From NCBI GenBank assembly GCA_008638375.1, contig CM018050.1, positions 26,975,097 to 27,039,096 on the forward strand: a stretch of 64,000 bases of DNA, given 5' to 3'. The position numbers and the translations under genes were made by a program. The notes under the pieces were generated by a model that saw only the letters and a list, made by a program, of their open reading frames with translations, made no database searches and had not been told where the DNA came from. This DNA comes from Nyssa sinensis (lineage: Eukaryota > Streptophyta > Magnoliopsida > Cornales > Nyssaceae). Shown here in pieces: positions 9,858 through 20,736 of the stretch (position 1 is the first letter of the stretch; each line of letters opens with the position of its first letter).

Positions 9858-12800
9858 TGTAAAAACCTGAAATTTTTTTTTATATATATAAAAAAAAAAA
9901 TTTCTTGGTTATTAAATTTTTTTTTTATTATTATTGTTATTATTATTATTAATGCATGTGTGATATATATATAGAGTATGCATATGTGTAAAATGATGTA
10001 TATGCATGTATATATATTTATATATATAAATCTGTGGGAGTGTGTGCACGTGGGTGGACATATATGTATATATACATAACAGTGCATGTGTGCACTGTGT
10101 GACAGACCGTGTGTGTGATGTCGTGTAAGTGTGTGTGTCTACGGTGTGTGTAATTGAGTGTAGCTGTAGATATATACCTATAGTTCAGCTTTGCATTTAA
10201 TGTAAAGCTGCCTTGTAGAGGAACAAGGGTGGCTGAACAGAGAAGAAAGGTCAAGGAAAGGGGTTGTGCAGTGGTGACGTGAGAGAGTGGATGTGAGTGG
10301 GTGTATATGTCTTGGTCGGTTGGAAAGGAAGAAAGAAAAGAGAGACAGAGAGCGAGAGAGAGAGTTATGGAAAGGAGAAGGAGATCTTGGAGCTTGAATC
10401 AAGCTTGGAGCCAAGGAGGTGAAGGAGACACACGGCTAGAGAGAGAAACCCAGAAAAAAACGGTAAGTGGGTCGTTTTTGATTTTTCCGTTTCCTAGCAT
10501 ATTGTTTAGATTTAATTCTTGGGTCTTATAGTGTATGAAATATGGAACATTTTGCAAAAGAAATCACTTAAAACGGTTAAGAAAAAAGATAAAAAAAGTG
10601 AGTTGCAGGTGGGTTGGATAATCGGGTGGTTGGGAAAATATTGATTAAAAACTTGGTTTTGGGGAGGAGGGATTGTTCCTCCATAGTGCAGAAACCCGTT
10701 AGGATAAAAATGGAGGTTGAACTGTGACCAAACAGTCACGAAAATGAAAGAGAAGGGTCAGCTGGAGAGTTGACCGAAATCTTTGAACCTCTATTCGTGG
10801 TAATCCGATGATCAAAATCCAAAACCGAGCATGTATATGAAACCCTTGAGAAAAACCGAAGAGAACCACATTCAGAAACCATGAAAAAGTCATCGGAAAA
10901 ATCTCGCCGGCGCCGGAGGAGGCGCCGGAACCCTACTGGTGTCTCGCCGAAAAAACGGGGAAGAAGGGGGGGTGTTCGGGTCAGGGTCTGGGTTCGGTTC
11001 GGGTTCGGGTCGGACTTGGGCGACCCGCCCCTGCGACATGTTGGCCTGCTGTTTTAAATTAAAAGTTGGAATGGGCTGTTTGGCTACGGGTGTAAGAAAT
11101 TGAAAAATTGAAATTGAAACAGGAGCAAGGATATCCTATCCTTGTTCTGGATTAATCCCTGTTTGGCCAATCGAATTGAGAATAGGAAATTTGAGAAATT
11201 ACGAATTTAACCCTAAACTTTTTAGAAATTAAGTTTGACCCCAAAACTTTCAAAAATTGCACTTTGACCCCTAAAATTTTGAGAAATTATGATTTGATCC
11301 CACCAGAATAAAATATTACTTAAATGAATTAATTGATTAAATTAATTTAATTTAATTATTTAAATATTTCAAAATAATCCGGAGTCCAAATGGGACAAGT
11401 CATTAGTGTATTTTGACTATCCTGACCATTCTGAGGCCAATGGTGAGGTCCATATTTCGAGACAGAGTCTCAAAAAATAAAAGACCCGTAGTAACCTTTA
11501 AAATTATCAAAATGCCCCTAAATTGAAACGCAGTTAAACGAACTCCAAATTAAGTAAACAAATAGTGAAACTTTATTATTTCGACTATTCCGGACTCAAC
11601 TGAGGAGTCCGATTTGTGAAAAGAGGTCTCGAAATGTAAGGACCCGTGAAGAGTGCAAAATGACTGTTTTGCCCTTTTTAGCTCAGATGTCCGAATTGAA
11701 TTCTGCGAAAACCTAAACTTATTTCCTTCGACGTTCCGGACTCAATAGTAGGGTTTAATTTATCAAAATAGAAACTTATAAAATAAAGACATAAAATTTT
11801 TTGAATAGCATAATTCAAGTAACAAATGGACTGAGTCACATGTTATGATTTTAGGGACACGAAAAGGCAACGAGAAGGTGATCTGACCTTCGGTATTCTC
11901 ACAGTGATCCTACTATACTACGAGTACACTTTCCCGGGTTGAGGTCGATTATCAAGTACGATATATTGTGCTAAGTAAGAAATAGAATTGAGTTTAGGAA
12001 TACTTGCTCTGCTGACTTGATGCTTCACATGTTTGTTTGATTGTTCACATGCTTATGTGCTTTATGCTATCTTGCTGCAAGCTGGGTGATAATGTGGATA
12101 ATGATTATGTGTATATCGCATATGTTAGTATAGTGTGTGTGGATTATATTCTTTGAGAACTGTTGAGACTATGAAATATGTGATTGAAAGCATGCTTCAT
12201 GTAGGAATGAGATGCATCATTGAGACTACATTGTGACATGAATGAATCAGAGCATATTAGCATAGTGTGGTTCCTTGTGCATGGCGTGAGTTGAGCACGT
12301 GGTGCTGTGCATTATGAGGGTGCAGATCCTGTGGTGAAAAACCCAAAATCGGCCATTAGGTACTTGCATGCCTGACGGGTTCCGGACCGTGAAGCGAGAC
12401 ATATATTAGTACTTGGGCTATCGGGGAAGGACCGTAAGACGAGACATGGTGGCATAGAGTTGCATGGGTGTGTCACGCATACTGCTCATATACTGCATAC
12501 TGTTCATGTACTGCCATAATGATATTGAATGCCATATAGAAATAACTGTACACTTGTTATGACATGAAAAAAAAAAATTTTTTATTATTCTTGGTTAATT
12601 TAAAATTTTGCTATTATTATTATTATTGTTATTATTATGATGGATGGAAGTATGTATATGATGTGCATGATATATATATATATATACATGGATGTATATA
12701 TATATATATATTTAATTAAATTGTGTAATGTGTGCATGTATATGGGCATGTGTATATGGATGTGTGGGAGGATGCATTTGGCAGTGTGAGTGAGGTGGCA

Positions 12801-12875
12801 GACCTAGTGTGTGAAGTGTGTAGTGTCGGCTGGGTGTGTGTGTTTGGTGTGTGTCTAGTGTGTGAGAGAAGTGAG

Positions 12876-12909
<34 letters not shown>

Positions 12910-15900
12910 TAGAGTAGAGCAGCTTTGCATTAAATGCAAAGCTGCATTTTGGGGGAAGGAAGGTGGCTGATATAGAGTGATAGAGGTCAGAGAGAGAGAG
13001 ACGTGTGAGATTGAGTTGTGATGCATAAGGTGGTCTCGGGTGGGAAGAAAAGAGGAGAGAAAGGCAAGAAAAACTGAGAGAATGAGCAAGAGAGGTCGTG
13101 TACATTGGGAGGAGTCCAAGGAGCTTGAACCAGAGGTGAAGCAGAAGAGAGAAGGAGAGGTCGGCTAGAGAGAGAAAAAAAATCGAGAAAGAAAAGGGGT
13201 GAGTAGTTCCAGTTCTGAATTCTCATTTCCTTGCATATTAAATTGCTTTAAATATAGGGTCTTGTAATGTATCAAATGTAGATTATCTTGCAAGAAAAAC
13301 CAAGTGGAATGACCAAGAAATGAGGAAGAACAGTAGGGTTGCAGGTCACGGTTGGGGGAAATGGGTTGTGATATTTTATGTGTTAAATTAGACTAGAATG
13401 ATGGGAAATAACCTCCTAAGGTGCAGAAACCATTTGGGGTCTGAACTAACCAAAACCAGTGAGGGAAAATGGAGAAATAGAATCGGCTGGAGTTTTGACC
13501 GAGGGTTTGACCCTCTATTTCGTGGGAATCTAATGGGTTGAGTCCAAAACTAAGCCTAGATATGGAATCCTTGGGAGAAAATGAAGAAAACTGCATTTTG
13601 AAACCTTGAAAATCTCGTCGGAGATCGGTCGCCGGCGCCGGAGAAGGCGCCGGAACCCTACTGTGCGTCGCCGGAAAGTCGGGGAAGAAGGGAGGGTCTG
13701 TCCGGGTCCGGGTCGGGTCGGTTCGGGTCCGGTTCGGGCGGGTGTGGACTGCCCCTGCCACGTGTCGCCATGTGTTTTAAATTAAAAAGGGGAATGGGGG
13801 TGTTTGGCAACGGGGATGAGAAATTGAAATTGGAAAAATTGAATTGGAGACAGGGGTATCCTATCCCAGTTTTAGCCCTATCCCCTGTTTGGTTAACCTG
13901 ATTTAGAATAACAAATTAAACTAGTTTTAATTTGGACCTTTTGGAATTTGAACCTTTTGGAATTTGAACCTTAACCCTGAACTTTCGGAAATTACAAATT
14001 GACCCCCCAACTGTTAGAAATTACACTTTGACCCACCTGATTAAATTATTAATAAAATATTAATTAAATATTAAAATAATCCGGAGTCCAAATGAGACAA
14101 GTCATTAGTGTATTTTGACTATCTCGGCCATTCTGAGGCCAATGGCGAGGTCCGTTTTACGAGACGGGGTCCCGAAAAATAAGAGAACCGTAGTAACATA
14201 TAAAATTACCAAAATACCCCTGAATTGAAGTACAGTCAAACAAACTCCGAATCAGGTAAACAAATAGTGAAACTTTATTATCTCGAACATTCCGGACTCA
14301 ACCGTAGAGTCCGATTTGTGAAAAGAGGTCACGAAATGTAAGGACACGTGTAAAGTGCAAAATGACTGTTTTGCCCTTTTTAACCCAGGTGTCCGAATTG
14401 AATTCTACAAAAGCCTAAACTTATTTTCTTCGACGTTCCGAACTCAATGGTAGGGCCTAATTTAGCAAAATAGAAGCTTATGAATTAAAGACATAAAATT
14501 TGATGAATAGCATAATTCAAGTGACAATTAAACTGAGTTTCATGTTATGAATTATAGGGACACGGAAAGGCAAAGAAAAGGTGACCTAGCCTTCGGTGTT
14601 TTTACGGTGGTTTCACTTTACTACGAGTACACCTTTCCAGTTTGAGATCGATTACCAGGTACGACATATTGTGCTAAGTAAGAAATAGAATTGAGATTAG
14701 GAATACTTGCTTTACTGCATTGATTGTTCACATGTTTGCTTGAGTGTTCACATGCTTATGTGCTACGTGCTATCTTGTTAAGTTGTATGATGATTGTGGG
14801 TATATTGCATGTGTTAGTGTAGTGTGTGAATTATATGCTTTGAAGAACTGTTGATATTATGAATTGTGTACTTGAAGGCATGCCTTATGTATGAATGAAA
14901 TGCATCATTGGGATTACATTATGACATGATGAAATCAGAACATATTGGCATAGTGTGATTCCTTGGACATGGCGTGGGTAAGCACTTGGTGCTTTGCATT
15001 ATGAGGGTGCAGATCTTGTGGTGAAAAACCCAAAATCGGCCAATAGGTACTTGCCAGCCTGACGGATTCCGGACCGTGAAGCGAGACATACAAGGTACTC
15101 ATGCCGACGGGGAAGGACCGTATCATGAGACATGGGTGGGCATAGAGTTGCATGGGTGTGTCACGCATACTGCTTATATACTGTACATTGTTCATATCTT
15201 GTCATCATGATATCGAATGCCATATAGAAATAACTGTACACTTGCACATGCCACGACCTTGGTTTTGTTTCTTGCATTAGCATTATATTGTACCAGCATG
15301 TTGAGCTGACCCCTTTAGTGGGGCAACATTTCAGATGATGTCCCAGCAGTACGAGACGTGGAGATGATCTGACTAGGGACTGTGTTAGGCCCAAGGGGCG
15401 TTTGTTTTTGATATTGTATAAGGGCATAAGCCCAAGACCGTATTTCATCTTACATGTTGTAAGCAAGTGGACTAGACCTATGTATGTATCAGAACAGTGT
15501 ACAGAATGTATGAGAATGTTATTATTATCTTTTATTTCTTTATTATTTTATTTTTCTTTGTCTCGTTACTCGCGCCTCGGGTTCGCTGGAATTCGGGGCG
15601 TGACAACACTTGCACATGCCACACCCTTAATTTTGTTTCTTGCATTAGCATTATATTGTACCAGCAGTTGAGCTGACCCATTCGTGGGACAAACATTTCA
15701 GATGATGCTCCAACTGGCGAGATTTAGAGATGATATGATTGAGGATTATGTTTGGCCCGAGGGGCGCACTTAATGTTGTACAAGGGCATAAGCCCGAGAC
15801 TGTTTCTTATTTTTGTATGTCGTGAACTAATGGACAAGACTTTATGTATTGTATCAGAATGATGGATTAAGTTAAGTGTTGAACTGTACTTGATTGTCCT

Positions 15901-15975
15901 TTGTTTCCTTATTATTTTATTTCCCTTTTGTCTCGTTACTCGTGCCTCGGGTTCGCTAGAATTCGGGGCGCAACA
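9858..15975 (+). mobile_element. Solo Gypsy LTR A, interrupted by solo LTR B
   Basis: The insert starts TGTAAAAACCTGAAA and ends GGGGCGCAACA, with target duplication CTTCT at 9853-9857 and 15976-15980. Removing LTR B (12555-15605) leaves one LTR of about 3.06 kb (9858-12554 plus 15611-15975). No primer site, gag or pol follows, so this is a solo LTR left by recombination between the LTRs of a full element. It belongs to the same broad family as the LTRs at 50244 and 58500, sharing start, end and long inner blocks, but has diverged from them. Confidence 0.9.
12555..15605 (+). mobile_element. Solo Gypsy LTR B nested in LTR A
   Basis: This 3051-bp unit opens TGTTATGACATGAAAA and closes GGGGCGTGACA, flanked by the perfect 5-bp duplication ACACT (12550-12554 and 15606-15610). 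The bases on either side continue the sequence of LTR A. It has the same block order as LTR A: a (TA)n-rich start, GA-rich stretch, GGGTC-type repeats near 13700, and a conserved CAACACTT-like 3' end. No internal region accompanies it. Confidence 0.9.
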
Positions 15976-18105
15976 CTTCTTGATGCACAAGAACAATAGA
16001 TTAGCAACCGTGCTGTTAAAAAATGGCTTGAAAGGCTTAATGACATAGTCTGCGATGTTGATGATTTGGTGGATGAATTTGCCACTGATGTTTTGAGAAA
16101 GGAGGTGGAAATTCATGGAAGTATAATAAGAGAGGTACGCTACTTCTTTACACGATAAAATCCATTTAAATTTCGTTATGGCATGGGGCGTAAAATAAGG
16201 GATGTTAGGGAGAGACTAGATGAGGTTGCAAAAGATATGAGAGACTTTAAGTTTGTAGTGAGACATGTGGATAGGCCAATTGAGAGAAGAGAAAAAGAAG
16301 CTAAAATACAATTGTTAATGCACTCCACAGACAAAGAGAATGTTTCTGTCATTCCTATAGTGGGACTAGGGGGCCTGGGAAAGACCACACTAGCACAGTT
16401 GGTGTACAATGATGATAGGGTCCAAAGTCAGTTTCATGAAACATTATGGGTATACGTCTCCAATGACTTTGATTTAAGAAAGGTCATAGAAAAAATAGTA
16501 AAATCAGTTGGAGATACTGGTAGCGACAACTTAGAAATTGAACAGTTACAAAGTCGCCTTCGACAAATATTGGGAAATAAAAAAAATTTCCTTGTTTTGG
16601 ATGACATATGGAATGAGGATCTTGTAAAATGGAGAAATTTAAAAGATTTGTTGATGGTTGGGGGCAAGGGAAGTAAAATCATTGTAACTACCCGTAGTGA
16701 AAAAGTTGCTGAAATTATGGGTACAGATCCATCATATGTTCTTAAGGGTCTTTCAAATGAAGATTCTTTATCTGTGTTGTTGAAATGGGCATTTAAACAA
16801 GGGGATGAGGAAAAGCATCAAGATCTAGTCAATATAGGAAGAGATATAGTGAAAAAATGTGGAGGAGTTCCTTTGGCGGCAAGGACTTTAGGAGCCTTGT
16901 TGTTTTCAAAAATTGATGTACATGATTGGTTGCAGGTGAGAGACAATGAAATATGGGAATTGGTACAGAAAGATAATGATATTTTACCCGTATTAAAGTT
17001 GAGTTATGATCAAATGTCATCTTATTTGAAACATTGCTTTGCCTATTTTTCCCTATTGAAAAAGGATCAAGCGTTTCCAAAAGATTAGATGATTTATAAT
17101 TGGATGGCCCAAGGATTTATAGAGTCATCAAATCAAAATGAAGAACTAGAAGATATAGGTGAAAGTTATTTCGATGAGTTGGTGAGGAGATCCTTTATTG
17201 AAATTTCAGAAGAAGGAGAAGGCTTGTTCAAAATGCATGACCTTGTTCATGATCTTGCACAATTTGTGGCAAGTAGTGAATGCTTAACTATCAAGTCCAC
17301 TACTAAATCAATTCCTGAAAGAGTTCGTCATGTAAATTTCGATTCTAGTTTACATAAGGGATTTCCAAGACCCTTGCTAGAAGTAAAGAAGTTGCGTACC
17401 ATCCATATGGGATCAGGATTTGGATCAATCATCCCATCAGAAATCTTGAATTTTAGATTCTTGCGTGTATTGGTTTTCTTCGGTTTGAACTTTAAGGTGC
17501 CGAGTTCCATTGGAGATCTCAAGCATTTAAGTTTGTTTTGCCTCGCAAGGAATCGTGGTGCAAAAACCCTACCTGAATCTTTTGGAAGGTTGGTCAACTT
17601 ACAAGTTGTGAATCTAAATGGAACATATCTCAATGAGTGGCCAAAAACTTGTGGAAATCTAATTAACCTACGACGTTTGGTTTTGTCAACAAGATTGACT
17701 TCTCTTAGAACATTAATTATCTGAGATTGTGATGAATTGACTTCTTTAACTGAAGCCATGGGAAAGATCACTCGCCTTTAAAGATTGGAAGTACTTGAGT
17801 GTCTAGAGCTGGTTTCGTTTCCATCTTGCGTGAGACACCTCACTGCCCTCAAGGAATTGAAAGTAGCTTATTGTATAAATCTGGTAACGCTATCAGAGTC
17901 GTTTGCAAGTCTCACATCACTTCGAATGGTTGAAATTATAAACTGCCCTAAATTGTTTCTACCAGAAGGGATTGATCGTGTCCCTATAGTTAAAATTAAT
18001 GGGAGGGAGCTCCACAGGCACGGGCTTATTCGCTCTACAGGTGTTGCTTATTATCCTTCTCTACCTTACATCCTTTTTTTTGTCACTATTAAAATGTCTT
18101 ATTGA
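15976..18105 (+). pseudogene. CNL pseudogene 2, main part (CC end, NB-ARC, LRR)
   Basis: The frame resumes with LLDAQEQ and continues through the coiled coil (DVDDLVDEF), NB-ARC (P-loop GLGGLGKTT, kinase-2 LVLDDIWN, TTRSEK, GGVPLAA, MHDLVHD) and leucine-rich repeats, closely parallel to the intact copy. In-frame stops are at 15997 (CAG to TAG), 16156, 17086, 17722 and 17778. About 20 codons including the VIGR motif before the P-loop are missing in frame near 16285. Even without the LTR nest it could not give a full receptor. The last stretch (to 18105) reads into intron-like sequence as in the intact copy. Confidence 0.93.
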
Positions 18106-18156
18106 ATGTAAAAATCAATCACATAATTAATTCTGTTTTGGCTACAATTTCTTTAG

Positions 18157-18406
18157 TTGAATCAAGCTCCGATGACTGGCGAACGATAGGAGTTACAATA
18201 CAAGACCATCAAAATGAACAAGATGGTAAGGATGTGTTGGTTTTTCCCCGTTATCCTACTCAACCTTACATCCTCTGTTATCAGTGTTATGCTACCTTAC
18301 TGAATGTCAAAAAATAAATCACATTATTTTGTTTGTCTATATTTTCTTCAGTTTGAGAGATCAATGGGAAAAGATCGAGTGCAACAGAATCAGAATGAAT
18401 AGAATG
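18157..18406 (+). other. Two short exon-like modules 3' of CNL pseudogene 2
   Basis: Module A (18157-18225) follows a pyrimidine-rich tract ending TTTCTTTAG and is followed by GTAAGG. Module B (18352-18406) follows TTTTCTTCAG and is followed by GTAACT. Both thus look like small exons with canonical splice sites. Module A is open and reads DDWRTIGVTIQDHQNEQDG, resembling the usual DWPKI-type CNL C-terminus. The same pair exists after the intact gene at 37307-37596. Use as spliced exons is inferred. Confidence 0.55.
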
Positions 18407-19231
18407 GTAACTCTCGCGCGCTCTGGTTTATTTCATAACAGTTAGTTTAGCATTATAAATTTGTCATTTTAATCTTTTCCTTTATTTAGTAATGCTAGAT
18501 TTGATGGACATATATGACTAAATTTTGTATAGGCAATGCTTTGTATTTCCAATTTATTCTCTTTTATATCTTCAATGTTACGTGAAGTCATGTAGTGCTT
18601 TTGGACCTGCACCATGTGAGTTAAATAGATACCTAAACTTTTTATTTTATACTCTATTAAGTCTAAATTTTTTTAAAAAAAAATATTTTTTTTTAAATAT
18701 GTAAAAGTATCTCGGGTCCTTAAAATCATGTGGGTCAAGTTTTGATCCATGACCTTTACTTAGTCTTAAAATACTTATTTTATGTCATTAGACCAACAAT
18801 TCATGGCAAGTGATATTCATATTCGATACATTGAATCAAAGTAATGTATTTTTATTTGAAAAAGAACAAAAATATTAATTTATTTATTTTTATTTTCAAT
18901 GGCAAGAAATAAATTAAAGTGGTAGTTTAACTAAATTCCAAAGAATATTAATATTGATAATCAAATTTAATAATCAATTTTGGTAGTTTCTTATATAGAT
19001 TTGAAAAAGACTTCTTTTTCTGAAACATCATTTATTGTATGTGTGCTTGTGTACATATATGTTTGTGTTTATATATTGAATAGAAGTCTAATTTTATTAA
19101 TAAGGCCCCATAAAAACTCCAAGTTTTTTTTAATTCTATTAAAAGAACTTTATTCCATAGTTTTTTGTATTGCTTAATTTATATTTTATAAATTCTATTA
19201 GAATTACTCAATTATTGGATTATATAAGAAC
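18407..19231. other. 3' flank of CNL pseudogene 2
   Basis: There is no gene. The stretch near 18480-18610 resembles 38060-38185 downstream of the intact CNL, indicating that the duplicated unit included flanking DNA. Confidence 0.5.
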
Positions 19232-19239
19232 TCTATTAT

Positions 19240-19757
19240 TAGGGATGTCAATTTTTGACACGACACAACAATACGACTCGAATACGATACGAAGTTAACG
19301 AGTTTAGGTTTAGCATAAATGAGTTTGGGTCATAAACGGGTTGACACGTATAACACAATTAATAAACATGTCGGGTTTGAGTTTTGAGATTTTTTATAAA
19401 CACGTATAACACGATTAACTTTCAATAAGGTAATTCGTCTCATATTGAAAGTTTATCAAGATTTTGAGATTTTTTATTTATAAAAGAGGTTTCTACTTTG
19501 ATTTAGTATATGTTCAAAGTTTACTAAACATGAAAATTATCTATACATATTGAAAGATAGGTAAATTTTTTATTTAAAAAATAAAAAACAAAATAAACGG
19601 GTTAAGTGTGTCGACACGTGTAATTTGTTTAATAAATGAGTTGAGTTTGGGTTTTGAAACTTGACACGATTAGTTAATAATATCGGGCTAGGATTAACGC
19701 ATATTTTTTAATATGTATACCTTTAACACGACACGATAACACAAATTGACACCCCTA
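19240..19757. mobile_element. hAT-type MITE
   Basis: The 518-bp element has imperfect terminal inverted repeats: left TAGGGATGTCAATTTTTG, right (reverse complement) TAGGGGTGTCAATTTGTG. It is flanked by a perfect 8-bp duplication TCTATTAT at 19232-19239 and 19758-19765. The 8-bp duplication and the TAGGGGTG end are features of non-autonomous hAT elements. The interior is rich in ACACGA and GGGTT motifs and codes for nothing. Confidence 0.87.
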
Positions 19758-19765
19758 TCTATTAT

Positions 19766-20210
19766 TAGAATTTTATTAAACATATACATCTTTCATATTT
19801 AAACACTATTATAATTTTATATTACAAAAATATATATATATATATATATATTTGTATATATGAAACAAAGGATTACAATATTTATATATATTATATATTT
19901 ATTAGAGTTTTATTATATATTTTAATATTAAATAATTTTTTTTTAATATTTTTATTAATTTATATATATATATATATATATTATATTTATTAGAGTCATG
20001 TGATTAATTAGTCATGCTATCTGTTGCCGTCGAAACACACAACCTTGAATACGACATCCAAATTCTCTGATAGGTCTTATTTTTATTTTTTATCTTTTTG
20101 TATTTGATGATCCTTTCATTTAAAATTTATTATTATTGGAGAGCATAATTCATATAAGTTTTTAAACTTTAATAGGTTAATTTGGTCTACTCCTTCAAAA
20201 GGTCACATAA
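19766..20210. other. AT-rich spacer with (TA)n tracts
   Basis: Simple (TA)n repeats occur near 19832-19855 and 19961-19981. No gene was seen. Confidence 0.6.
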
Positions 20211-20220
20211 AATTTGTTTA

Positions 20221-20688
20221 GATAAATTACATTGATTTTTTTTGAGATTTTTAATAATTACGTTGACTTTTTCTAAAATTTCTAAAATTATATTGATCTC
20301 CCTTATTTTACCTAACAATAACTAGATACTCTCGGTCAATTTTTTTTTTTCAAAATGACAAAACTATTCATTTCATATGTTTTTCTCAATTTTTAAAATC
20401 TTGAACAATTTTTTTTTTCATTTTTCAAATAAATATTGATAAAAACTTTAAATTTATTTTCATATAAAATAAAAATAAGTTATTTATCTTAAATTTAATT
20501 TAAAATAAAATAATAAAAAAATCTTTAAAAAAAGTTAGAAAAAATGTATAAATAAATTATTAAAATGGGCAGTTTTGTTATTTTAAAGAAAAAATCTGAC
20601 CGAAAGGGAGGTATCTGTATATTGTTAAGTAAAGTAAAGGGGTCAGTATAATTTTAGAAATCTCAAGGGAGGTCAGTGTAACTTATCC
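20221..20688. mobile_element. Mutator-like MITE with long inverted repeats
   Basis: The 468-bp element begins GATAAATTACATTGA and ends TCAGTGTAACTTATCC; the outer ~180 bp on each side are imperfect inverted repeats, for instance GACCTCCCTTGAGATTTCT near both ends. It is flanked by AATTTGTTTA at 20211-20220 and again at 20689-20698, a 10-bp duplication (9-11 bp is typical for Mutator-like elements). It is non-coding. Confidence 0.82.
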
Positions 20689-20736
20689 AATTTGTTTACA
20701 TTTCATTTATAGTTAGTTATAGTATAGTTTTTTTAA

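Noticed and set aside
15976..18105. CNL pseudogene 2 as a functional gene that splices out the LTR nest
   Set aside because: Five in-frame stop codons and loss of the segment before the P-loop remain even if the LTRs were removed.
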